Part shown: piece by piece, positions 32,428 through 41,933 of the stretch
Layout of the letters: every line of letters starts with the position of its first letter
Position numbering within the stretch: position 1 is the first letter of the stretch
Source: Actomonas sp051209155
Lineage (GTDB): Bacteria; Verrucomicrobiota; Verrucomicrobiia; Opitutales; Opitutaceae
NCBI GenBank assembly: GCA_051209155.1
Contig: JBPJGB010000005.1
Strand: one strand, 5' to 3'
Length of the DNA: 64,000 nucleotides
Translations under genes and position numbers: made by a program
The notes under the pieces: model-generated
Database searches by the model: none
The model's input: the letters and a program-made list of their open reading frames with translations, nothing else
What the model was told of the DNA's origin: nothing

Positions 32428-34101
32428 CTAAAAGCCTGCGGCGGCGTTGGTTCGGCGGGGATCGGCAAAACCGGTCAGGGTGCCGTCGGGAGCGATTTCG
32501 ATGGCATTGACGCCACCAAAATAAAGCCCGGAACCCGCCGGCTCCTGCTCGACCACCTTCCAGCCCGCCTCCGCGAGAGCCGCGCGGGTGACGGCATCGA
32601 GCCCGGTTTCAAGCGCGATCTCATCAACGTCGGCATTGCGCCAGGCTGGGTTGATGTGCACCCGCACGTCGCCGATCGCGGCCGCCAAGGGACGTTGCCA
32701 GACGATGCGATCCAGCAAGACCTGCAGCATGGCCGTCGGGATGCGCGAACCGCCGGGCAACCCGAGCGCGACGACCGTGCCGTCGGGTTCGAACAACAAG
32801 GTCGGGCAAATGGTGCTGCGCGGGCGTTGACCGGCGGTCACGAGATTGGGGCTGCTGTCGTCGCGGTAGGAGAAGTTGCTCATGCTGTTGTTCAGCACGA
32901 TGCCCGTGCCTGGCGCCACGCGGCCGGAGCCGAAGTGCAGGCTGAGCGACTGCGTCGCCGTGACCATGTTGCCCATGCCATCCACCACCACAAAATGGGT
33001 GGTCGAGGCGTTGGTATCCTCCAAGGCCGGCGCCGGCACGTGCGCCGGCTCCGATTGCAGCCACGCGCGCTGCTCGGCGAGATAAGCCGGATCAATCAAG
33101 GCGCCAAACCGCTCACGACCATCGGGACGGTCCGCCACTTCCGCATAGATGCGCGGCTGCACCCGCCCCCACGCCCGCGCCACGAGGTCGAGATTGGCCG
33201 CCGCACGCAGCGGCTCACCGGCATCAAGCAGGGGTGCGGTGATGGCCAACACCGGGAAATACATCGCCGAGCCCGTCGAGGGCGGCGGACTGCTGAGCAG
33301 CCGATAACCCGCGACCTCCAGCTCGACCGGCTCGACCACACGCGCTTCGTAGGCCGCGAGGGCGGCGGCGGAGAACCCTCCCCGGCCGCTGACGCCTGCC
33401 GCGATCGTGGCCCCGAGCCGGCCATGGTAAAACGAATCGGGGCCATCCTCGGCCAGCAGGCGTAAGGTCGTGGCCAACGCCGGACTTGGTAGCCGCGAAC
33501 CGATCGCCGGCAGGTCGCCACCCGGCAAATAGATCGCCGCCAGCTCCGCATCGCTCTCAAGGCGATCGCGTCGTTCCTCAAACAAATCGTGTGTCTTGGC
33601 GAGAATGGTGAATCCACGCTCCGCCAGCGCATGCGCCGGCTCCACCAGCTCCGCCCACGGGCGACTGGCCCAACGCCGGTGCATTTCCGCCAGCCCGGCC
33701 GGCAATCCGGGCACCGCCACCGACGTAAAACCCGTGTTGCGCTGGGCCGAATTCCATTCGCGAGCGGAGGTGACATCGAGATCGATGGGCGCCGCGTCCA
33801 TGGCATCGACGACGGAGGTGCGCCCGGTCGCCACGTCGCGATAGAGCACCATGAGTTTGCCGCCGAGGCCGGACCCGTAGGGTTCGGCGACGCCCAAGGC
33901 CAAGGACACCGCGATCGCGGCATCGACCGCATTGCCGCCCGCTTTCAGCACGTTCACGCCGATCGCAGTCGCCTCGGGATGACCGGCGACGACCATGCCG
34001 TGACGACCGTTGACGGGATCAACCGTCACGACCGGGTCAGCGGCCGACAGCGGGACCACCAGCAGAGCAGCCAGGGAGACTATGCGCAGGCAGGGTTTCA
34101 T
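32428..34101 (-). CDS. ggt: Gamma-glutamyltransferase
   Basis: A 557-aa exported Ntn hydrolase (signal MKPCLRIVSLAALLVVPLSA). Motifs: HPEATAIGVNVLKAGGNAVD, AAIAVSLALGVAEPYGSGLG, and the autoprocessing site NASTTHFVVVDGMGNMVTAT, where the first Thr of TTH (Thr367) becomes the nucleophile of the small subunit, then GIVLNNSMSNFS and PGGSRIPTAMLQVLLD. It cleaves gamma-glutamyl bonds of glutathione and related compounds in the periplasm. Upstream is a TonB-dependent receptor in the same orientation. Confidence 0.93.
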   Translation of the reverse strand: MKPCLRIVSLAALLVVPLSAADPVVTVDPVNGRHGMVVAGHPEATAIGVNVLKAGGNAVDAAIAVSLALGVAEPYGSGLGGKLMVLYRDVATGRTSVVDAMDAAPIDLDVTSAREWNSAQRNTGFTSVAVPGLPAGLAEMHRRWASRPWAELVEPAHALAERGFTILAKTHDLFEERRDRLESDAELAAIYLPGGDLPAIGSRLPSPALATTLRLLAEDGPDSFYHGRLGATIAAGVSGRGGFSAAALAAYEARVVEPVELEVAGYRLLSSPPPSTGSAMYFPVLAITAPLLDAGEPLRAAANLDLVARAWGRVQPRIYAEVADRPDGRERFGALIDPAYLAEQRAWLQSEPAHVPAPALEDTNASTTHFVVVDGMGNMVTATQSLSLHFGSGRVAPGTGIVLNNSMSNFSYRDDSSPNLVTAGQRPRSTICPTLLFEPDGTVVALGLPGGSRIPTAMLQVLLDRIVWQRPLAAAIGDVRVHINPAWRNADVDEIALETGLDAVTRAALAEAGWKVVEQEPAGSGLYFGGVNAIEIAPDGTLTGFADPRRTNAAAGF

Positions 34102-34122
34102 CGAACAGGCGGTGCGGTGATA

Positions 34123-34148
34123 CCGGGTCCCGTGCTGACGGGACCCGG
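34123..34148 (-). terminator. Perfect hairpin between TonB-dependent receptor and ggt
   Basis: An 11-bp perfect stem CCGGGTCCCGT (34123-34133) and ACGGGACCCGG (34138-34148) with a 4-nt loop, about 30 bp downstream of the receptor stop codon on the minus strand. There is no T-run, so termination would be imperfect. Confidence 0.5.
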
Positions 34149-34178
34149 CATCGGTTCAAGGGTTGCGTGACCCAGCGA

Positions 34179-36986
34179 CTAGAACTTGCGCGAAAGTTGC
34201 ACGTAGATCTGGCGGCCCTTCGCACTGTGGTAGCCGGAGTCGAACCCATCAGACGATCCCATAAAGAGCGGCGGATCCTCATCGAACAGGTTGTTCACGC
34301 CCACGCGCATCGCCGTGCCGGCGAGCGCCGAATCTTCGCTGAAGCGGTAACCCACCGACGCATTGGCGATCCACTGCGCGTCCACGAGAAGCTTTTGCAC
34401 CACACCATTGGCATCCGTGGTGTCATAGGAGGAGCTGTTCTCGTAGTCGCTAACGTATTGACCGCTCAGATACGCCGACCAGGCGTCCTTGCGCCAGGAA
34501 AGCGAAACAAGACCCTTGGTGCGCGGATTGCCGCCTTGGCGGATCGGATTAGAGACGTTCCCGTCGCGATCGACATCTTCAAGCTTGGAGGTGTAGGTGC
34601 CCTCGGCCTTCAGCGTGAAACGGCCGATACTGGTTTCCGGCATGACCCAAATCAACGCCGCGTCGACGCCCTGGATTTTGCGGGAGTCCAGATTGTAGTA
34701 GGTGCCTTGAATCTCGATGAGGCGCCCCGGGATGCCGGCCGCAATGTCGCTGGTAGTTTGGGCTTCGCGAATGACCCGCGGATTGCTGCCGCCGTTGGCC
34801 GCCCAGAGTTCGGCATCAAGATCGAGTTCGTCCTGCGCATCCGGATTGTCGATCCGGTCGGTCGAATCGATTTGGAAAAAGTCCATCGACAGCGAAAGGC
34901 CCTCGACCTTCGGAATATCGAGCACAAAGCCGATGTTGTAGGATTGGGATTCTTCGGCCTGCAGGTTCGGATTGCCGCCGGTCACGACCCGTTTGCTGAC
35001 GGTGCCCTCGGCGTCTTCCTCGCCCGTGCGGGCGTCGTCGATCAGGCCGTTGTTGCGACGGGCGCGCTGCGGTTGGAAGAGCTCGGCGACACCGGGAGCG
35101 CGAAAACCCTCGTTGTAGGAGGCGCGGATCATCAGGCCCTCGTAAACCCGCCAGGACAACGCGGCGGCCGGCTTGAGGGCGTCAAACTCCTCGAAGTCCT
35201 CGTAACGCGCGGCGAGGCGCAAATCCATGCTGTAAATACCCGCAACCCGGTTGGTCTCGCTCACAATCGGCAGCAACGACTCGGTGTAGAATCCAAACAT
35301 CCGGCGACTGGCATCGATGTCGATCTGCTCGGACTGGGCGATGACATCGTCGGCGAGACCGAAGGGGTCGTTCCGCTGTTTCATGCTCTCTTCCCGAACC
35401 TCCACGCCCATCACCGTGGCCATCGGGCCAGCGGGCAGGTCAACCATGTCGCCGGAGATCTTGCCATCCCAGCCGGTGATGGTGCCGGTGCCGCGGTCCC
35501 AGATATCGATCACGAAGTTCTCGTATTGGGCGGGCGTATTGACGAAGGGACCGCCGAACGGATTGAACGCGTCGGGCGTGTCGAGCGCGAGTTGCGCTTC
35601 GAGCAAGCTCTGCGACATGTAGTTGTGATTCTCCTGATAGGTCTTGCCCACCATGTGCAGGACGGCGGTTTCCCAATCCCAACCCGCGGCGAGGCGGCCA
35701 CGAAGCCCCACCACCCCACGATAGCTTTCCAATTCGCTGAGATAGGAACGCGGTCCGATATCGACCGGACGATAGTTGCGAATCAGCACGTCACGCGGGG
35801 TGCCGGAGGGGTTGGCCGTGCCCGGGCCGTAAAAACGGGTGCCGACCGGATTGTAATAGTTGGTCTTGGGGATGATGACGCCATCGGTGCCGGAGGAGAT
35901 CGGCGTGGCGGCGGTGAGACCGTTGGAGTCGGCCTGATAGAAGGACAACTCGGCGAACAGACTCATGACGTCGCTGATCTCATGATCGATGGTGGTGAAC
36001 AGGGATACGCGCTCCGTGTCGGGCAGGAGCCAGTCATCTTCCTGAAAGTCATAGATCGCGCTCGGGCCGGTGCTGCGCGCGAGTTCACCCGTTTCGGGGT
36101 CGACATGGAAACGACCACGGGTCGAACCGGAGGTCGGGGTGAAACCGGGGACGCCAACCGCACTGCCGCTATCGGTGACCGCCGTGAAGCGGCCATACGG
36201 CGACGACGAAGACTGGCGGTTAAAACGACTGTTGGACGCAAACGGCTCGTCGACCAACGGGCGCTTGTCGGCCGAAGCAGAGTAGGCGCGGTCCGAAGAA
36301 TCGAGGTGCTCGCGCTCGTAGTAGGACAGGAACACACCGAGATGGGTGCGGCCGTCTTCGGACGCAAATCCGCCGGAAAGATCGACGCTGTAGGTGTTGG
36401 GCGCCGGATCGCCCCACTCCCCGCGCACCTTGAGTTCCACCCCTTCGAAGTCGCGCCGCAGGCGGGTATTCATGACGCCACCGATCGCGTCAGAACCGTA
36501 AATCGCCGACGCGCCGTCACGCAGGATGTCGATCGAGGACACCGCTGCGACGGGAATGGAGTTGAGGTTGACGAATTGAACGGGAGGCGTGCCCGGGGTG
36601 ACGCCGTGGGCCGACATGCGGCGACCGTTGAGCAGCACCAAGGTGCGGCCCGCGCCAAGGTTTCGCAGGTTGATCGTCGCCACATCACCGCGAGCGTCAT
36701 TGGGACCGGTCGCGGTGTCGTTGAAGCCGATGTTTTGTGAAAACGGCAGCGCCGAGATCACATCTTCGATGGTCGAAGCGCCGATCGCCTCGATGTCGAC
36801 CGGAGCAAAGGTGCTGACGGGCACGCTGGCCTCCTCAAGGGACCGCGAAAGGTTGGAACCGGTGACGGTGAAGGCTTCCATCCTCACGACGTCTTCAGAG
36901 GGGGCGGTTTGCGCCAGACCCCAGGGGGCCAGCAGACCGCCGAGCACGGCCATGCGGGCACGCGGCGAGTTCATGATGAAGTTCAT
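34179..36986 (-). CDS. TonB-dependent outer-membrane receptor
   Basis: A 935-aa receptor. A signal peptide (AVLGGLLAPWGLAQT) is followed by a TonB-box-like segment (EAFTVTGSNLSRSLEEASVP), plug domain (IEDVISALPFSQNIGFNDTA, TLVLLNGRRMSAHG, ILRDGASAIYGSDAIGGVMN) and a long barrel with YNIGFVLDIPKVEGLSLSMD and GVNNLFDEDPPLFMG, ending in YVQLSRKF with terminal Phe. It imports a large substrate, carbohydrate, peptide or metal chelate, using TonB-ExbBD energy. The substrate is not predictable; ggt downstream hints at peptide-like compounds. Start could be at 36986 or four codons later. Confidence 0.92.
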   Translation of the reverse strand: MNFIMNSPRARMAVLGGLLAPWGLAQTAPSEDVVRMEAFTVTGSNLSRSLEEASVPVSTFAPVDIEAIGASTIEDVISALPFSQNIGFNDTATGPNDARGDVATINLRNLGAGRTLVLLNGRRMSAHGVTPGTPPVQFVNLNSIPVAAVSSIDILRDGASAIYGSDAIGGVMNTRLRRDFEGVELKVRGEWGDPAPNTYSVDLSGGFASEDGRTHLGVFLSYYEREHLDSSDRAYSASADKRPLVDEPFASNSRFNRQSSSSPYGRFTAVTDSGSAVGVPGFTPTSGSTRGRFHVDPETGELARSTGPSAIYDFQEDDWLLPDTERVSLFTTIDHEISDVMSLFAELSFYQADSNGLTAATPISSGTDGVIIPKTNYYNPVGTRFYGPGTANPSGTPRDVLIRNYRPVDIGPRSYLSELESYRGVVGLRGRLAAGWDWETAVLHMVGKTYQENHNYMSQSLLEAQLALDTPDAFNPFGGPFVNTPAQYENFVIDIWDRGTGTITGWDGKISGDMVDLPAGPMATVMGVEVREESMKQRNDPFGLADDVIAQSEQIDIDASRRMFGFYTESLLPIVSETNRVAGIYSMDLRLAARYEDFEEFDALKPAAALSWRVYEGLMIRASYNEGFRAPGVAELFQPQRARRNNGLIDDARTGEEDAEGTVSKRVVTGGNPNLQAEESQSYNIGFVLDIPKVEGLSLSMDFFQIDSTDRIDNPDAQDELDLDAELWAANGGSNPRVIREAQTTSDIAAGIPGRLIEIQGTYYNLDSRKIQGVDAALIWVMPETSIGRFTLKAEGTYTSKLEDVDRDGNVSNPIRQGGNPRTKGLVSLSWRKDAWSAYLSGQYVSDYENSSSYDTTDANGVVQKLLVDAQWIANASVGYRFSEDSALAGTAMRVGVNNLFDEDPPLFMGSSDGFDSGYHSAKGRQIYVQLSRKF

Positions 36987-37152
36987 TGCTAGTTCAGGTG
37001 TTCGGTTTGGGGAACGGAGCCACCGAGGGCCGGCGGGCTTCCCGTCGATGATAGAGCAGTTTCGAATCCCATGCCATGGCGTGAAGCTACGTAACGAAAC
37101 CGGTCCACGCGAGCTTGCCTCCGGTTCGCGGGCGCCTCAACTCAGGCGTCCG

Positions 37153-37815
37153 ATGCCGCCCACCGACCGCAGTTCCGCTCCCCTGCCCCGTTTTGTGATG
37201 GTGGACGACTCGGCCACGTTTCGGGAACTCGTGCGGGAAACCCTGGCAGCGCGCTATCGCCCTCTGGTCTTTGAGGGTTACGCCCTCGGCCGCGAAGGCA
37301 TCGCGGCCTGCACGGCCGCGCCACCCGACCTGCTCATCGTGGACCTCTACCTGCACGACATGGACGGCCGCGACGTGGTGCGCGCGTTGCGTCGTGAGCA
37401 GGTGGATACGCGGGTGCTGGCGGTGACCGCCCACCCCGACGCCGGCCTGCCCGCCGACCTGGTGCAACTCGGGGTGGCCGGCTTCGTCGACAAGCATTCC
37501 CCGATCGAACAGCTTGAGCGCGCGGTGCAACGCCTGCTGGAGGGCGGCATGTTTTTCTCCGCCTCGGTGCGACCACCGGAGCCACGCTTGGGCGACGAAC
37601 CCGCCATTCCCACTGCGCAAGCCAACATCCTGAGCGAACGCGAACAGGAGGTCGTGCGGCTCGTCGCCCGCGGATTGGCCTCCAAGGAAATCGGCGACCG
37701 CCTCGGCCTGAGCACGCGCACCGTCGAAAAACACCGAGCCCGCATCCTGGCCCGTCTCGGCCTACACGACATTCCCACCCTCGTGCGGTGGTGCCTGCAC
37801 CGCGGCTTGGGCTGA
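37153..37815 (+). CDS. LuxR/NarL-type response regulator
   Basis: A 220-aa two-domain regulator. The receiver has the acidic pair VMVDDS (residues 15-20), phospho-acceptor Asp64 in LLIVDLYLHDMDG, and conserved TAHPD and KHSP switch residues. The C-terminal NarL-type HTH is LSEREQEVVRLVARGLASKE plus IGDRLGLSTRTVEKHRARIL. The ATG at 37153 leaves a short N-terminal tail. The gene converges on a histidine kinase gene, and the two 3' ends overlap by 54 bp on opposite strands. The kinase is the likely partner. Confidence 0.9.
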   Translation: MPPTDRSSAPLPRFVMVDDSATFRELVRETLAARYRPLVFEGYALGREGIAACTAAPPDLLIVDLYLHDMDGRDVVRALRREQVDTRVLAVTAHPDAGLPADLVQLGVAGFVDKHSPIEQLERAVQRLLEGGMFFSASVRPPEPRLGDEPAIPTAQANILSEREQEVVRLVARGLASKEIGDRLGLSTRTVEKHRARILARLGLHDIPTLVRWCLHRGLG

Positions 37816-39876
37816 CTCCGCCAACGGCAGCAAGACACGGAAGATGGCTCCCTGCCCCGGTTGGGATTCCACTTCGAGTTGGCCACGATGCAGCGCCACC
37901 AGTTCGCGCGTGATGTGCAGGCCCAGTCCCGATGAGTGCTCCCCTGCCGTGGGCTCAGCAGACAATTGAGCGTAAGGGCCAAACACCCGGGCCATATCCG
38001 CCGGCGCCAACCCCGGGCCGTCGTCCTCAACCGCTATCGCCAGCCACCGCGCCGTCACCTTGACGTCCAGCGTGATGTGGCCGCCGTTCGGGGTGAACTT
38101 CAGCGCGTTGCTCAGCAGGTTGTTCAGGATCTGCCAAAGGCGCTCTCGGTCGACCCGCACCAGCGGGAGCGTTGCGGGCATCACCAACCGAAGTTCTTGA
38201 GACTTCGCCAACGCGACCGACTGGAGGTGCTCCACCACTTCCCGAAACAAAGGCCGCAGGTCGAGCTGCTCGGCATGCAAGGTGAGGGCCTGATCCTCGA
38301 TCGCCGCCGAATCGAGCAGATCATGCACCAACAGGTCCATGCGTGTGGCATCCACCCTCATGCTGGAGGCCAGACGATGTGCAAGCGATCCGGCGGCAGC
38401 GTCATGCTCGATCCGCGCGGCGGTCGCTCGCAGGGTCGCCAAGGGGACTTTGAGATCGTGGGACGCAATACGCAGCAAACGGGATTTGAGCGCTTCGGCT
38501 TGTTCCGCTTGGTCACGCGCATCCTCCGTGGCCGCCCGGACCCGGCGTTCCTGCCGGAGCCTTTGCCGCTGCAACCACACCGCGGTGCACAAGCCCAGCG
38601 CGAGCAGAAGCAAGCCAGTGGTAATGAAGACGTTGAGCAGCCGTCGCCGACGCACCTCGGCCGTCTGCAGGGCCTGATCGCGCCGCAAAAGGTCGATCTC
38701 GTGCTCGCGCCGTTCGGTCTCATAGCGGGCGTTCAACTCCGCCACCCGCTGCCTCACCTCCGAGGACCGGGCCGTCTCGATGGCACCGGCCCGCAGCCGT
38801 TCAAAGTGCAGCGCCTCGGACCACCGCCCGAGCGCCTCGTGGGTGCGCGCCAGTTCATCGTAGAGGTTGGCCAGGACCTCTCCGCTGCCCAACAGAAGTC
38901 CAGCCTCCAGGCCGCGCTGCAAGTGCGCCAGCGCCTCCTCGTTGCGGCCTATTTCCCGCAAAATGCCGCCAATGCGCCGGTGCACGTTGGCGATGTAACG
39001 CTTCAAATCGAGTCGCTCGTAGATGGCCTTCGCCTGATCGAGACGCTCCAGCGCTAGTTCCGACTCCCCCCGGGCGTGAGCGATGAGGGCCAGGTTGTTG
39101 AGCGAATCCGCGATGCCTCGCACGCTGCCGAGCTCGCGCCGCAAGCGCAGCGCGGTCTCATGATGCGCCGTCGCCCGGGTCAGGTCTCCCGCCCCGAGAA
39201 AGTGGTTGCCCATGCTGTTGTGCACGATCGCCAATTGGCGCAGGTCCCCGACGGTTTCCGCCCAACGCAAGGCTTCCGCCAGGTGCTCCCCGGCTTGGGC
39301 GGCGTCGCCAAAGCTCTGAAAGGTCAGCCCCAGGCCGGCATGAGCCTTCGACAACAGCAGGGGATCCCCGTCGGAGCGGGCCAGATCCAATTGCCGCAAG
39401 TGGGTCTCTATCGACGCGGGGTAGTCGGCAAGGCTCCACTGCAGGCGACCCAGCAGGTAAAGGTATTCGGCGGTGAGTCGGGCGTCGCCCATCTCCGCCG
39501 CGGCCGCCAAGCCGTCCCGCACATCACGGATCGATTGGTCATAGTCCCCCAGACGGCGCAAAGCCGAGGCGGCGATCAATTGGGCCTCCAAGCGCTGTGA
39601 AGCGGTCGAAGCCGCGGCCTGCGCCGCACGCGCCAGCTCCAGGGCTCGTTTGGAGTCCCGCGACTCCAGCTCCCGCGCCGATCGCAAGATGTCGGTGACG
39701 GACTCCATCGACGGCGGTGAAACCGCAGGCTGTGCGCTCGCACTCGTTCCCAACACGCCAACGCCCCACCCTAGCAGCACGAACCCGCGGCGAAGCACCG
39801 CCCAAAGGCCCCGGCGGCGAACCGGAGCGCCGACGGTTTCGCCGAAACCAAACGCAAGCGGATGCGCCGAATGCAT
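37762..39876 (-). CDS. Sensor histidine kinase with periplasmic TPR sensor
   Basis: A 704-aa protein. N-terminal hydrophobic segment (VLLGWGVGVLGTSASA), about six or more TPR units from ~50 to 380 (e.g. NNLALIAHARGESELALERL, RRIGGILREIGRNEEALAHL), one transmembrane helix (LLNVFITTGLLLLALGLCTA), a coiled coil, HisKA with RIASHDLKVPLATLRATAAR (His473), and HATPase_c with LWQILNNLLSNALKFTPNGG (N box), EDDGPGLAP (G1) and SSGLGLHITRELV (G2). The likely partner is the response regulator encoded convergently at 37153. The TPR sensor suggests detection of a protein or peptide signal. Confidence 0.9.
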   Translation of the reverse strand: MHSAHPLAFGFGETVGAPVRRRGLWAVLRRGFVLLGWGVGVLGTSASAQPAVSPPSMESVTDILRSARELESRDSKRALELARAAQAAASTASQRLEAQLIAASALRRLGDYDQSIRDVRDGLAAAAEMGDARLTAEYLYLLGRLQWSLADYPASIETHLRQLDLARSDGDPLLLSKAHAGLGLTFQSFGDAAQAGEHLAEALRWAETVGDLRQLAIVHNSMGNHFLGAGDLTRATAHHETALRLRRELGSVRGIADSLNNLALIAHARGESELALERLDQAKAIYERLDLKRYIANVHRRIGGILREIGRNEEALAHLQRGLEAGLLLGSGEVLANLYDELARTHEALGRWSEALHFERLRAGAIETARSSEVRQRVAELNARYETERREHEIDLLRRDQALQTAEVRRRRLLNVFITTGLLLLALGLCTAVWLQRQRLRQERRVRAATEDARDQAEQAEALKSRLLRIASHDLKVPLATLRATAARIEHDAAAGSLAHRLASSMRVDATRMDLLVHDLLDSAAIEDQALTLHAEQLDLRPLFREVVEHLQSVALAKSQELRLVMPATLPLVRVDRERLWQILNNLLSNALKFTPNGGHITLDVKVTARWLAIAVEDDGPGLAPADMARVFGPYAQLSAEPTAGEHSSGLGLHITRELVALHRGQLEVESQPGQGAIFRVLLPLAESAQAAVQAPPHEGGNVV

Positions 39877-39984
39877 AGCCCTTGGATTTGAAGCAGACGC
39901 GCCTGCGGCGAAAGCGCGAATTACGCCAATTTACTGCAGCAATCAGCCTCGTGAAAAGTTGTGCACAAAAGTCCTCAAAAGGGT

Positions 39985-40016
39985 TTGACAAGGGTAGCCC
40001 CGCGATGAGCTATTCC
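39985..40016 (+). promoter_or_regulatory. Candidate promoter of the tRNA cluster
   Basis: A consensus TTGACA (39985-39990) followed after 18-20 bp by a weak -10 (GCTATT at 40009 or TATTCC at 40011), ending about 15 bp before tRNA-Lys. The -35 is perfect and the -10 poor. Confidence 0.5.
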
Positions 40017-40030
40017 CCGCTCCATTGCGC

Positions 40031-40105
<75 letters not shown>

Positions 40106-40241
40106 TTTTTCTTTCGACCTGGCTCACGGATCGCCCTCGGCGGTTACCCTCCCTTAGGCAGGAAGTTCTTTCCCAATCACTGTCTTCACGATCAGTTCCG
40201 GCACACTGGCCTCGCCGATCGGGTCCCACTCGCACGCCAAC

Positions 40242-40317
40242 GCCGGCGTAGCTCAATTGGCAGAGCACCTGTTTTGTAAACAGGCGGTTGCAGGTTCGAT
40301 TCCCGTCGCCGGCTCCA
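40242..40317 (+). tRNA. tRNA-Thr (anticodon TGT)
   Basis: Acceptor GCCGGCG with CGCCGGC, D arm GCTC/GAGC, anticodon stem CCTGT/ACAGG with loop TTTGTAA, T loop TTCGATT, discriminator T, encoded CCA (40315-40317). It reads ACA threonine codons. Confidence 0.95.
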
Positions 40318-40349
40318 GCATTTGACCCACGGTATTTCCACACCTTCAC

Positions 40350-40423
40350 TGCCCGATGGTGTAATGGTAGCACGAACGACTCTGACTCGTTCTGTCTAGG
40401 TTCGAATCCTAGTCGGGCAGCCA
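40350..40423 (+). tRNA. tRNA-Gln (anticodon CTG)
   Basis: Acceptor TGCCCGA with TCGGGCA, anticodon stem AACGA/TCGTT with loop CTCTGAC, T arm CTAGG-TTCGAAT-CCTAG, discriminator G, encoded CCA (40421-40423). It may be charged through GatCAB transamidation, since gatCAB is in this window. Confidence 0.95.
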
Positions 40424-40735
40424 TGTCATCTGATCGTCACCTAACGATCCTCGACTTAATCGGTCGAAGGTCGTTGACAGCGCTTGGTGTAAGAAAAACG
40501 TCTCTCCTCCCTTTCTTGTGTTCCACCACAGACCCGACAAAACCCACCTCCCCTCTACCCTACGACTTCAGGGGAAACCCCTACGGCGCGTTAACAGTCA
40601 ATCGGACGGCGCCGGGAACCTGCTGATTTGCGGTTGCGTGCGCCTAAGCCTTGCCCCGCCTTCCTTGGCGCCCTAATTCCCCTAGCTCTTTTTCAACCCA
40701 CTCACTACTCTCCTCCAAACTACTAATCAGACAAC
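40424..40735. other. Gene-free 312-bp leader region before exbB
   Basis: No open reading frame with credible coding character. A perfect TTGACA is at 40474-40479 but no convincing -10 follows at 16-18 bp. A small hairpin AGGGG-AAA-CCCCT lies at 40570-40582. The exbB operon promoter presumably lies here; I cannot pinpoint it. Confidence 0.4.
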
Positions 40736-41407
40736 ATGACCTCGATCTCCCTTCCGCTCGCCATCACGATGCCCATGAACCTCACTCCGATGGAGTTCTT
40801 CAAAGAAGGCGGGTGGATCATGTGGCCCATCATTCTTCTCTCTTTCGTCATCGTGACGGTGGTGATTGAGCGCCTCATCTTCACGGCGCGCGAGTCCGCT
40901 TCCCGCGACCCTGAGTCCGTCGAAAAGGTTCTGGAACGTGTTGAAGCCGGTGACTTCGAGGGCGCCATCGCCGTCGGTCGCAAGTCCAAGGACTTCATCG
41001 CCCGCATCCTCGTTTACTCCCTCACCCACCGGGAGACCTCGATGGCCAACGCCTTCGCTCGCGCCACCAATCAGGAAATGCAGCGCTACAACCAAGGCAT
41101 GCCGACCCTCGACACCATCGTTACCGCCGCTCCCTACGTCGGTCTCTTGGGCACGGTTACCGGTATGATGGAGACCTTCGGCGCTCTCGGCGAAGGCACC
41201 GACGTGGCCGCCAACGCCGGCCAGATCACCGGTGGTGTGGGTGAGGCGCTTATCGCCACCACCTGCGGTCTCGCCATCGCCATCTTCGGTCTCTTCCCGT
41301 TCAACTACATGAACGCCAAGATCGCCCAGGCGAAACACGACGTCTCCGACGCCAACAACGCCCTCGAGCTCATCCTCAGCAAGGACAAGAACAGCACCGC
41401 GGTCTAA
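40736..41407 (+). CDS. exbB: ExbB/TolQ/MotA-family proton channel protein
   Basis: A 223-aa inner-membrane protein with three helices: WIMWPIILLSFVIVTVVIER, then after a cytoplasmic segment TIVTAAPYVGLLGTVTGMME, then EALIATTCGLAIAIFGLFPF with the conserved GEALIATTxGL motif. With ExbD it forms the proton-driven motor energising TonB. The short N-terminal tail differs from E. coli ExbB. First gene of a seven-gene operon. Confidence 0.93.
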   Translation: MTSISLPLAITMPMNLTPMEFFKEGGWIMWPIILLSFVIVTVVIERLIFTARESASRDPESVEKVLERVEAGDFEGAIAVGRKSKDFIARILVYSLTHRETSMANAFARATNQEMQRYNQGMPTLDTIVTAAPYVGLLGTVTGMMETFGALGEGTDVAANAGQITGGVGEALIATTCGLAIAIFGLFPFNYMNAKIAQAKHDVSDANNALELILSKDKNSTAV

Positions 41408-41462
41408 GTCGAAGTTCATCTTCAACTTACGAATCGCAAAACCCTAAGCCCAAGGCCTCCCA

Positions 41463-41894
41463 ATGGCTAGCTCAGGCGGCGGCACGAACCCCGACGGCAG
41501 TAAGCGGGCACGCATTGAGATCATTCCTCTCATTGACGTGATCTTCTTCCTGCTCGCCACCTTCGTGCTCTTCACCCTCTCCCTCAACAAGTCCGAAGGC
41601 GTCGCGGTATCGCTCCCTGAAACTGAGACCAGCAAGGCGCGTGATCCCGCCGGCACCGTGACCATCTCGGTCACCGCCGAAGGCACGCTCGCTTGGGACA
41701 AGGACTTGATCTCCCTCGACGAATTCCTCGACCGCCTGCAGGCCCTCTATCAGGCCAAGGGCGACGAAGCGGAGATCCTTATCAACGGCGACCAAAATGC
41801 GTTCTTCAGTCAGGCTCGTTACGTCTTCGACGAAGTCCGCAAAGCCGGCATCACCAAAGTGAAAATTGAGACCCGGGTCAGTCCCGGAGCTTAA
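41463..41894 (+). CDS. exbD: ExbD/TolR-family biopolymer transport protein, copy 1
   Basis: A 143-aa protein with a single N-terminal transmembrane helix containing the proton-carrying Asp (IEIIPLIDVIFFLLATFVLF) and a periplasmic domain (VTISVTAEGTLAWDKDLISL). It is the first of two adjacent exbD genes. Bases 41511-41584 are identical to 41988-42061 in the second copy except at one position, whereas the rest of the proteins is strongly diverged. Confidence 0.92.
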   Translation: MASSGGGTNPDGSKRARIEIIPLIDVIFFLLATFVLFTLSLNKSEGVAVSLPETETSKARDPAGTVTISVTAEGTLAWDKDLISLDEFLDRLQALYQAKGDEAEILINGDQNAFFSQARYVFDEVRKAGITKVKIETRVSPGA

Positions 41895-41933
41895 TTTTCC
41901 TAATAAACGACAATTTCATCCGTATCCAAGCAT

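Noticed and set aside
34167..36740. An 857-codon plus-strand frame opposite the TonB-dependent receptor
   Set aside because: The minus strand encodes plug and barrel motifs and a signal peptide. The plus frame has only Arg/Gly/Val-rich sequence without domains.
40474..40479. TTGACA as the exbB operon promoter
   Set aside because: No acceptable -10 element at 16-18 bp, and it would leave a leader of over 200 nt; not called as a promoter.
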